A DNA stretch of 6,656 bases from the NCBI GenBank assembly GCA_003154635.1, contig PMDX01000281.1, positions 638-7,293 on the forward strand. Direction: 5' to 3'. This document shows, piece after piece, positions 1 to 5,644 of the stretch; within the stretch, counting starts at the first letter, position 1, and each line of letters begins with the position of its first letter. Below the pieces are notes generated by a model. It searched no databases and was not told the DNA's origin. It was given only the letters and a program-made list of their open reading frames with translations. Source of the DNA: Actinomycetota bacterium (GTDB lineage Bacteria > Actinomycetota > Geothermincolia > Fen-727 > Anoxymicrobiaceae). The translations under genes and the position numbers were made by a program.

Positions 1-2
1 AT

Positions 3-575
3 CTCTCCGCAATTGCGACGCCCTCTTCATTCGTGGCGCTCATCAAAGACGGAAAAGTATACGACTCCTTGGCCAACTCTGGAGTCAAAGCCAACAAGAG
101 CGAAATACTTACGAAACCCCCACCAAAGGGATATACGATAATCAACGAATTCGGGAACCTCAAAGGTACGCTCATCTACGTCTTCTATCCGATAGACCTC
201 ACTAAGATGGGTATCAACACCAAGTTCTACATGTCGACGGTCTTCGACGTCACAAAGCAGGTCAAGGAGATAGACTCGTATTTCACCAACCAACGGAACA
301 GCAACATCGTCACGCTCACTATTGCAAGCGTTGCGGCCGTGCTGGTCTTCTTCCTGCTCTCGACCATATGGCTTCGCTACCTGATTCGCAGGTTCGTATC
401 TGAGCCGATAGAAGAGTTGAACACAGCTGCCGAACAGATTGTGGATGGAACTTATGAAGGGGAAGTCAAGGTCAACCCGAAGAGCGACTACGCGGCGATA
501 CAGGGGCTTCTCAAGAGCGGACAGTTGGTACTCAGGAAACTCGACAAGGAGATGGAAGCCGATAACAACGACTGA
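3..575 (+). CDS. Membrane sensor protein ending in a HAMP domain (5' partial)
   Basis: The frame is open to the left edge, so the first 190 or so visible residues are the C-terminal part of a longer protein; the GTG at 33 is inside the gene. Seen: about 100 residues of soluble, probably extracytoplasmic sequence of the kind found in Cache-like sensor domains (the motif LIKDGKVYDSL sits near the start). One strongly hydrophobic helix follows at about nt 306-374 (IVTLTIASVAAVLVFFLLS). Next come a basic stretch and a HAMP-like region at about nt 375-540 with the typical SEPIEELNTAAEQI helix. The protein then ends in a charged tail, with no methyl-accepting, kinase or cyclase domain after HAMP. 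HAMP domains normally pass a signal from a sensor to an attached output domain, so this one probably signals to a separate partner. The 77-residue gene 46 bases downstream is the obvious candidate. The sensor-HAMP reading is fairly sure; the ligand is unknown. Confidence 0.8.
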   Translation, partial: LSAIATPSSFVALIKDGKVYDSLANSGVKANKSEILTKPPPKGYTIINEFGNLKGTLIYVFYPIDLTKMGINTKFYMSTVFDVTKQVKEIDSYFTNQRNSNIVTLTIASVAAVLVFFLLSTIWLRYLIRRFVSEPIEELNTAAEQIVDGTYEGEVKVNPKSDYAAIQGLLKSGQLVLRKLDKEMEADNND

Positions 576-607
576 GACAGCGGGCGTTCGTGTTGTTTGA
601 TTCCAAA

Positions 608-617
608 GAAAGGGGTG
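608..617 (+). promoter_or_regulatory. Ribosome binding site for the 77-residue protein
   Basis: A purine-rich run, AAAGGGGTG, lies about 5 bases before the TTG at 622. It selects this TTG as the start, since no ATG is found near the beginning of the frame. Confidence 0.65.
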
Positions 618-621
618 TCGA

Positions 622-855
622 TTGGCTAACGCGCTGGCCAGGGACATAACGCGTGTACTCTCAGACGCGCTGGGTGATTTTATCGCCAGTGCGACGGTCA
701 AGAAGAACTGCGAGCTTCTCGGCACCACTCCAGAAGATATTACTGCCGAACAACTGCCGGCGCTCTCTACCGGCATCGAAAAATCGGTAACGTTCTTCTC
801 TGACAGCTCGACGGCGAAGACGATCGGTGAAAAAGTCAGGGCCATGAAAGCCTGA
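622..855 (+). CDS. Small hypothetical protein downstream of the HAMP sensor
   Basis: A 77-residue soluble protein starting at TTG 622 with a good ribosome site. There is no signal peptide and no membrane helix. It reads as a compact helical domain: an N-terminal amphipathic helix (ITRVLSDALGDFIASATV), a conserved-looking KKNCELLGTTPEDIT turn with one Cys, then two more helices ending in IGEKVRAMKA. I do not recognise a named family. The gene follows the sensor by 46 bases on the same strand, with no visible terminator or promoter between them, so the two are probably co-transcribed. As the sensor has no output domain, this protein may be a cytoplasmic partner that reads the HAMP state; that is an inference from position only. 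The opposite strand is also open through both genes, but its frame has no ribosome site or domain and is taken as a shadow. Confidence 0.7.
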   Translation: MANALARDITRVLSDALGDFIASATVKKNCELLGTTPEDITAEQLPALSTGIEKSVTFFSDSSTAKTIGEKVRAMKA

Positions 856-894
856 ACTCCACCGATCTCTCGATATCTTGCGGCGACCTATTTA

Positions 895-932
895 CCGCCT
901 CATCGCCCCGGGCACCGCAATGTGAGAGGCGG
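895..932. repeat. Inverted repeat between convergent genes, possible weak terminator
   Basis: CCGCCTC at 895-901 is the exact reverse complement of GAGGCGG at 926-932, with a 24-base spacer. It lies between the ends of the plus-strand small gene and the minus-strand esterase, where a two-way terminator would be useful. There is no T-run on either side and the loop is long, so the call is weak. A second, shorter repeat (GTTTC 956-960, GAAAC 974-978) sits right after the esterase stop codon. Confidence 0.25.
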
Positions 933-978
933 CATCCATCGCTCCTGCTTATCAAGTTTCAAATGAGGATACCGAAAC

Positions 979-3900
979 CTACCCTGCCTGTCCAACGCGC
1001 CCGATACCGCGAAGCCTGTTCTTCGCCAAGCCTAACCCCTCGATGGCGAGAAACCCCATAACAAGGCCGAACATCAGGATACCGGAGGCGCCACCCGTCC
1101 CGCACGCGGGAGTGGCCGCGTTCACGGTAAAGGCGCCGGTCCGCCTTGCAGTCTGCGCATCCGGGTTCGTGACAACCACATCGTAGACCGCGGCCTGAGC
1201 GCCGGCGAGATTTAGGTTGCAGGCAATACTGCTCGCGGATGAGACGCTAACATTTTCGGCGACGATCGGCGCAACGCCGTTCGCCTCCAGCCTCACCGAA
1301 GCCTTCTGCTGGAATCCCGTTCCGGCCACAGTGACCGGCACCGTGCCTCCGGCGGTTCCGGAACCGGGATTGATCGCCGTCACCGACAGCGGACCGGTGA
1401 TCGGCGTTACCTTGAAACCGCCCGGGAGTATCGCCCGCTCACCATTTGTATTGATGACCTCCAGATCCCAGTCGCCTACGGCCGCCCCTGTCACATCGAA
1501 ACTGCAGGTGATCTGGTCTGAGGCTACATTGACGTCGGTCGCATTGATGACCGCCTGGCCGTTTTTCCTGAGCCTTACAGCCACACCGCTGGCGAAACCG
1601 GAACCACCCAGCTCAACTCTGGCCACCCCGTTGTTGACGGCCGAGTTCGGATTCACCCTGCTCAGTGCCGGTATCGAACCGGATACGCCGTAGCCGCGCC
1701 TGAGCGAAACATCATCGAACCACGCGCTTCCAGCGTTACCGGCGGTATCGGGGCTCTCGGTTTTCAGAATTACCTGGGCGTATGCCGCGTCCGAGGGCGC
1801 CTGGGCCTTCACCTCGAGAGGCTTCCAGTCATTTGTGTCTGTCAGGCTGGCGGAATCGCTCTCCGAGAGAAGAGAACCGTTGCCGTCCAGCCATATGATG
1901 CCGATGCGCGCCCGAGCATTGTACCTCTCGTCGGCACTGTACCTGCCGTTCTCATACATCCTGTTATTCGCGCGAAGCGCCCTGGTCTTGGCGAACGCGC
2001 CGGCCGTATACTGCTGGCCGGGAACCACACCTGCAAGCTTTGAAGCGTACGAGGCAATAAATGGCGCACCGGCGGCCGCGGTGTCCTTTATCCTGACGGA
2101 GCCCACGCCGGAATGCGCGTCGGGTTTCCGGTTGGTGACTTCGAACTCCGCCTGACCGCCGCCGGAGACCGAGGTCGTCCAGTCGCCCGCTCCCTGTTCG
2201 AACGTTCCGCCCGGCAACATGTTGCCCTGTGTCTGCGGGAAATCTATACATATCTCAGACGCCGTCTGGGTCTGTACTCCTGAAATCGTCAGTGAGGTAG
2301 GTGTCAGGGTGAACGGCGCGATATTGCCGTTGACCGTTACCACATAGTTCGCCGAGGTGTCCCACTCACCTGTCAGTCTCAGGTCTGTTGCATTCGAAGT
2401 GTCGACCAGCGGCTCGGACTCAATCGTTTTGTTATCAACATCTATCGTCAGCTTCTTGCCGGGGTCCGTGTCCATCCCCATCCTTTTCAGGTCGAGGATG
2501 GTCGTCCGAACGTTTTTGGCGTGGACCTGAACTACGTTGTTGGCCTTGTCGCGCTTCACGCGAGCGAGCCCTGGATGGTCCTGGTTGGGGGACGCTATAT
2601 CGACGGTAAGCCACCAGGCCTTGTTGTGCACGTCGTCATAGGTCTTGTAAGCCACCTCGTCCGGGTCGACGTGGGTGTCGCCAAGGTCACTCAGCGCCCT
2701 TTCGAAGAAGAAAACGTCTCTACCGGCCATGAGCCAATCACTGTAACAGCACCCGTGGCCGCCTCCCAGGTAGTACATATCGTACCTTGCGTTGTCCCAG
2801 ATGTTGTTCGGGTCGCCGGGGACCTCCCCGTTCTCGCCGTACATGGCCGTCTCTTTCCTGGTACTCGTGAGGTTGGAGACAGTTTTCCACTTGTTCCACG
2901 GGTACTGGCTGTTCGCGTACTCCGTGGTCGCCTGCGTGGTGGCGCTGATGAGTCCGTCCATTGACTCCCACCAGACCTCCATCGGCCCGTTGTTGTTGGG
3001 AGATATGGTGTCGTAAGCAGGGTGCTCTATACGAATTGGCATATTCAGGGCGTTCTCCAGGATGTACCTGGCGCTGAACTCGTGCATTCGGCTGTTGATT
3101 TCGGTGGCGCTCCCCGGTCTGCCCCCGAGTATCTCCTCGGTCATATCGTTATACAAGAAATCCTGTTCATTGTAGAAGCGAGGCGGGGTACCGTTCGCAT
3201 TGAAGACCTGTTCCGGGCGCTGGGTGTCCATCCATTTGTACTCCTCAAACATATCGGTCACCCCTACCGACGGGTGCATAGCCGAGAACATGTCGGGGTA
3301 CTGCAAGCCCAGGTTCCATGCGCCGGTCCCTCCCACCGAGAAGCCCGAAAGGTAGACGCGGCTGGGGTCGGCCTGGTAGTTGGGGTCCGAGGTGAACTCC
3401 TCCAAGAACTGCTCGATGGTGTCCATGAGGTCTTTCTGTCCGTAGAGGAACTCGTTCTGCACGCGGAAGTTATCGAACTGGTGGCTGCCGCCGTAGCTCA
3501 CGAGGCCCACATCTCCAGACGTGAAAGTCGAGTCGTGGCGTCCGGGGGACTCGGATTGGTCCTGGTGATATGTATACGTCGGGTCCAGTTCGTGCACCTG
3601 ACCGTCCAGGCGCACCTCCATGTAATCCCCGAAGGTCATTAATTTGATATTATGCTTGACACTCAGGTCAAAGGAACCCCCCAGGTCATCAACCGCAAGC
3701 TGCGTCCAGGTACCGCTCTTGAACTTGAGAAGGCGCAACTGCTTCGTCTGTCCGGAGCTGGCAAGGTCTAGCCAGTAGCAGTCCCCGTTGGCCTGTCGTC
3801 TGAAGACGATCCCCTCAGCGCTGTTGCCCGCTCCCGAGGCGAGCTCCTTGATGTCCACGCTTACCGAGTAGTCTGCTCCCGTGGAAGAGCCCCTCATTGC

Positions 3901-4395
3901 CGTCTTCCAGGTTCCGGAGGTCTCGGACTGCTGGTAGCATTGATCGGTGGTGTTCTGTGCCCAGCTACCGTCCCCCGGGACCCACCCAGCCGCGCCTGTC
4001 GCGAAATCGTCGTAGATGCATGGTTCCTTGGTGGTACCGGCCGGCTCGAGCCCGTCGGTCCACAGGCTCTTGAAGTTCCTGCCCCACGGCGAGATGATCA
4101 TCCAGCCGCGCTGGCGCGCCCATTCTTGCCAGTCCGCCCGGACGCCACCTGGACCGCCCAGAGCGTGTAGGTCCACCCAGACCGGCATGTACTGGGATAC
4201 CCCGTTGGGTGGAATGTATATGCTGCACGGTAAGGAGACGCCGTCCACGCTCGACACATAGTCTCGCTGGAACACCTGATTGTACGGCAGTGCTTCAGCG
4301 CTCGACACCCGAGCGGGAAACCCGGAGCATAAGATGGTTGCCACGAACAACAGGACTATTGCAAACGCTATATGCCTGAAAATCCTTTTTCTCAA
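979..4395 (-). CDS. Large exported multidomain alpha/beta hydrolase (esterase or peptidase type)
   Basis: Start chosen: TTG at 4395, with GGGGGAG five bases upstream, giving 1138 residues; frames from 4464, 4449 or 4416 lack a ribosome site. Residues 1-35 form a Sec signal peptide (RKR, long hydrophobic core, AEA cleavage site). Residues about 45-124 begin the hydrolase, with an oxyanion-type LHALGGPGG segment. Residues about 125-314 resemble a concanavalin-like/DUF1080-type beta sandwich inserted into the fold. The hydrolase resumes with the nucleophile elbow GFSVGG (Ser353); the likely Asp462 (HPAYDTISP) and His547 (GGGHGCC) complete a triad. After a beta domain comes a CBM4/9-like domain (about 724-899), two IPT/TIG domains (about 908-997 and 1003-1092), and a C-terminal CGTGG motif, hydrophobic helix and basic tail. 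It probably hydrolyses an ester or peptide bond in an extracellular polymer while held at the surface; the substrate is unknown. A phenolic or polysaccharide esterase, a polyhydroxyalkanoate depolymerase or a prolyl-oligopeptidase-like peptidase are all possible. Confidence 0.87.
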   Translation of the reverse strand: MRKRIFRHIAFAIVLLFVATILCSGFPARVSSAEALPYNQVFQRDYVSSVDGVSLPCSIYIPPNGVSQYMPVWVDLHALGGPGGVRADWQEWARQRGWMIISPWGRNFKSLWTDGLEPAGTTKEPCIYDDFATGAAGWVPGDGSWAQNTTDQCYQQSETSGTWKTAMRGSSTGADYSVSVDIKELASGAGNSAEGIVFRRQANGDCYWLDLASSGQTKQLRLLKFKSGTWTQLAVDDLGGSFDLSVKHNIKLMTFGDYMEVRLDGQVHELDPTYTYHQDQSESPGRHDSTFTSGDVGLVSYGGSHQFDNFRVQNEFLYGQKDLMDTIEQFLEEFTSDPNYQADPSRVYLSGFSVGGTGAWNLGLQYPDMFSAMHPSVGVTDMFEEYKWMDTQRPEQVFNANGTPPRFYNEQDFLYNDMTEEILGGRPGSATEINSRMHEFSARYILENALNMPIRIEHPAYDTISPNNNGPMEVWWESMDGLISATTQATTEYANSQYPWNKWKTVSNLTSTRKETAMYGENGEVPGDPNNIWDNARYDMYYLGGGHGCCYSDWLMAGRDVFFFERALSDLGDTHVDPDEVAYKTYDDVHNKAWWLTVDIASPNQDHPGLARVKRDKANNVVQVHAKNVRTTILDLKRMGMDTDPGKKLTIDVDNKTIESEPLVDTSNATDLRLTGEWDTSANYVVTVNGNIAPFTLTPTSLTISGVQTQTASEICIDFPQTQGNMLPGGTFEQGAGDWTTSVSGGGQAEFEVTNRKPDAHSGVGSVRIKDTAAAGAPFIASYASKLAGVVPGQQYTAGAFAKTRALRANNRMYENGRYSADERYNARARIGIIWLDGNGSLLSESDSASLTDTNDWKPLEVKAQAPSDAAYAQVILKTESPDTAGNAGSAWFDDVSLRRGYGVSGSIPALSRVNPNSAVNNGVARVELGGSGFASGVAVRLRKNGQAVINATDVNVASDQITCSFDVTGAAVGDWDLEVINTNGERAILPGGFKVTPITGPLSVTAINPGSGTAGGTVPVTVAGTGFQQKASVRLEANGVAPIVAENVSVSSASSIACNLNLAGAQAAVYDVVVTNPDAQTARRTGAFTVNAATPACGTGGASGILMFGLVMGFLAIEGLGLAKNRLRGIGRVGQAG

Positions 4396-4400
4396 GCGAA

Positions 4401-4407
4401 CTCCCCC
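4401..4407 (-). promoter_or_regulatory. Ribosome binding site deciding the esterase TTG start
   Basis: GGGGGAG on the minus strand lies 5 bases before TTG 4395. None of the earlier in-frame starts (TTG 4464, ATG 4449, ATG 4416) has a comparable site. Starting here puts the positive n-region of the signal peptide (RKRIFRH) at the very N-terminus, as expected. Confidence 0.7.
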
Positions 4408-4466
4408 ACTGCCCATAAGAATTAAAGAAACAGTGCTTACGTGCCGCATGCGTGATTCAATCAATG

Positions 4467-4495
4467 ATGTTATGTAGTACTGACGTTTATGTCAA
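4467..4495 (-). promoter_or_regulatory. Sigma-70-type promoter of the esterase gene
   Basis: On the minus strand TTGACA (4490-4495, perfect -35) is followed after exactly 17 bases by TAACAT (4467-4472, 4 of 6 with TATAAT). Transcription would begin near 4460, giving a leader of about 65 bases before the TTG at 4395. The TTG at 4464 would then lie upstream of the transcript, which supports the shorter protein. The leader contains a short CACTG/CAGTG repeat flanking the ribosome site region; no known riboswitch is recognised. Confidence 0.6.
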
Positions 4496-4606
4496 CCAGA
4501 GTCGAACGCAGGCAGCGATTCCGTAACTAGCTCCAAAAATACTTATGGTTACGCCCAGAAAGTAGGATTCCTCAACGGACCAATTTCGAATTGTGCCTTT
4601 CTTACG

Positions 4607-4714
4607 CTCCCCGGGCAGGACTCGGCCCCACGCGTCTCAGACGCGCGGTGACCCCGGGTTGAGGCAGCCGCTTCGCGGCGCCTGTTGCCGCAGGTTCGAT
4701 TCCTGCCCGGTGAG
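4607..4714. repeat. tRNA-Asn-related inverted-repeat element, possible structured RNA
   Basis: The outer arms 4607-4624 and 4697-4714 pair over 18 bases with two mismatches. The left arm CTCCCCGGGCAGGACTCG is identical to 4743-4760, the 3' end of tRNA-Asn in the same orientation. The right arm, extended to 4690, is an inverted copy of the tRNA T-arm and acceptor strand, with 23 of 25 bases matching. Both arms stop at the position of the discriminator base, without CCA. Two more hairpins lie inside: 4628-4648 (CGCGTC/GACGCG, loop TCA) and 4662-4683 (AGGC-A-GCCGC, loop TTC, GCGGCGCCT). The whole could fold as a three-way junction. On the plus strand 4690-4706 would also make a perfect T-arm, but there is no D-arm, no acceptable anticodon arm and no CCA. 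It may be a degenerate tRNA-derived repeat, a small mobile or att-like relic, or a structured RNA. Confidence 0.6.
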
Positions 4715-4739
4715 TTGAGGTGATTGTGTAGAAGAGTGT

Positions 4740-4815
4740 TGGCTCCCCGGGCAGGACTCGAACCTGCAACACACTGGTTAACAGCCAGTTGCTCTACCGA
4801 TTGAGCTACCGGGGA
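4740..4815 (-). tRNA. tRNA-Asn (anticodon GTT)
   Basis: The minus strand gives a complete 76-base cloverleaf. The acceptor is TCCCCGG paired with CCGGGGA, the D-stem is GCTC/GAGC with loop AATCGGTA, and the anticodon stem ACTGG/CCAGT carries loop CTGTTAA (anticodon GTT). A five-base variable region follows, then T-arm GCAGG-TTCGAGT-CCTGC, discriminator G and an encoded CCA (4740-4742). All stems are perfect. It decodes AAC/AAU. Its own promoter lies just upstream. Its 3' end is copied twice in the element at 4607-4714, which begins 26 bases downstream of the CCA. Confidence 0.97.
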
Positions 4816-4845
4816 GAGAACTCTAATCCGCAGTAACGAAATCTC

Positions 4846-4874
4846 ATTATAGAGAAGGTGCCTGCATGGGGCAA
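4846..4874 (-). promoter_or_regulatory. Promoter of tRNA-Asn
   Basis: On the minus strand a perfect -10 box TATAAT (4846-4851) is preceded, after 17 bases, by TTGCCC (4869-4874; 4 of 6 with TTGACA). Transcription would start near 4839, about 24 bases before the mature tRNA 5' end, which is normal for a tRNA leader. Confidence 0.7.
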
Positions 4875-4919
4875 CGTCGGAATGGTTGTCACATGGCCGA
4901 TCTGGTGGAGCGGTGGATC

Positions 4920-5261
4920 CTAAAGAATCCGGGAAGACTCCGTGGGCCTTGGTGTTTTCACGACCAGAAAACGGAACGGTTCTCCACCCTCGCTGAACAA
5001 CCGATGCGGGGATCCGGCCGGGCACTGGACTAGCTGGTCCTCTGATACGTAGACCTGTTCGTCGTCTATCTCTATCGTGCCGCTTCCCTCCAGCACGTAG
5101 AAGAACACGTCAACGGGAGCGATGTGCTTTTTCTGGCCCTGGCCGTGCAGGAGCTTTATCTCGAGAACGAGAGCGTGTTCCGTCTCGAGGAGCTTGCGGA
5201 TGTCTACATCGTGGGGTGTATCCTCCACCTCTTTTTTCTCGTAACTGTGCACCTCTATCAT
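4920..5261 (-). CDS. Small single-domain cupin protein
   Basis: A 113-residue protein starting at ATG 5261, with GGAGG five bases upstream; the frame is open further upstream, but that part is Arg-rich and lacks a ribosome site. It is a single cupin beta barrel. Motif 1 is HIAPVDVFFYVLEGSG (residues 46-61) and motif 2 is CPAGSPHRLFS (80-90). Of the usual metal ligands, His46 and His86 are kept. The second His of motif 1 is Ala48 and the usual Glu position is Val52 with Asp51 beside it, so the metal site is altered or lost. There is no signal peptide, so it is cytoplasmic. Small cupins of this kind may bind small ligands or act as isomerases, dioxygenases or sensors; the reaction cannot be told here. 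It is last in a minus-strand group after the eight-Cys protein, with a 104-base gap and no convincing promoter in it. Confidence 0.85.
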   Translation of the reverse strand: MIEVHSYEKKEVEDTPHDVDIRKLLETEHALVLEIKLLHGQGQKKHIAPVDVFFYVLEGSGTIEIDDEQVYVSEDQLVQCPAGSPHRLFSEGGEPFRFLVVKTPRPTESSRIL

Positions 5262-5365
5262 TAATGCCTCCAGTGAACCCTTGCATCGTCGAGCAAAATG
5301 CGGACATACAGCGTAGATTAGATTAACACCAGAGAAGCAACGCGATCCAGTCCGACACAAAGGGG

Positions 5366-5644
5366 TCAGGATTGTTCGGGTTTCGGCTCGGGTTCGCTGG
5401 AGTCGAGACCGGCGGGACGGCCTTCGGCCAGTGCGGCGGCGCACTTATCGGCGTACGGGCACCACTCGAGGCAGCCCATGTCCAGCCGTGGGTTCGGAAA
5501 ACGGTAACCGCAATGCGGGCACTTGCGCGATACGTCGTCCTTGAAGAACTCGACGGGGTGATCGCAAATCGGGCAATGTGCCTCGAAGATGTCCTCCGGC
5601 TTCCAAAAGAGTGTGTTCTGTCCCGGGCAGATCTGATCGGCCAT
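5366..5644 (-). CDS. Eight-Cys small metal-binding protein (zinc-ribbon type)
   Basis: A 92-residue cytoplasmic protein. Its ATG overlaps the stop of the ferredoxin gene as TAATG, with GGTGGTG (5652-5658) seven bases upstream, so translation is probably coupled. Two CxxC pairs, C24-P-I-C27 and C42-P-H-C45, form a zinc-ribbon or rubredoxin-like knuckle set. C6 (QICPGQN) together with C58, C62 and C68 (CLEWCPYADKC) offers four more ligands. The N-terminal part (PGQNTLFWKPEDIFE) looks conserved in style with small hypothetical proteins of anaerobes, some annotated loosely as phosphohydrolases; I see no catalytic phosphohydrolase motif. The C-terminal 20 residues are Glu/Pro-rich and probably disordered. 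It may bind zinc or an iron-sulfur cluster and work with the ferredoxin protein encoded just before it. The function is unknown. Confidence 0.85.
   Translation of the reverse strand: MADQICPGQNTLFWKPEDIFEAHCPICDHPVEFFKDDVSRKCPHCGYRFPNPRLDMGCLEWCPYADKCAAALAEGRPAGLDSSEPEPKPEQS

Noticed and set aside
27..845. Long minus-strand open frame of 272 codons opposite the sensor and the small protein
   Set aside because: No ribosome site or recognisable domain; it overlaps both plus-strand genes, one of which shows a clear membrane helix and HAMP. Taken as a shadow.
3022..3642. Plus-strand open frame of 206 codons inside the esterase gene
   Set aside because: Opposite a frame that carries the GFSVGG nucleophile motif; its own product is Val/His-rich without domain sense.
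4321..4332. Lipoprotein signal (lipobox) in the esterase signal peptide
   Set aside because: The residues before the Cys are T-I-L, and Leu at -1 does not fit a lipobox; the AEA signal peptidase I site fits better.
4571..4603. Plus-strand terminator at CAATT-TCG-AATTG followed by TTTCTT
   Set aside because: The stem is only five AT-rich pairs plus an internal loop, and no plus-strand gene ends near it.
4607..4714. Functional selenocysteine tRNA
   Set aside because: No D-arm with GG, no CTTCAAA-type anticodon loop, 5' C instead of G, a mismatch in the acceptor and no CCA.
4607..4760. att sites of an integrated element at tRNA-Asn
   Set aside because: The 18-base direct repeat would be attL/attR-like, but the copies are only 136 bases apart with no integrase or cargo. 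At most it is a relic.
4549..5025. Minus-strand open frame running through the tRNA and the inverted-repeat element
   Set aside because: It crosses a perfect tRNA gene and overlaps the cupin end in another frame; not a protein gene.
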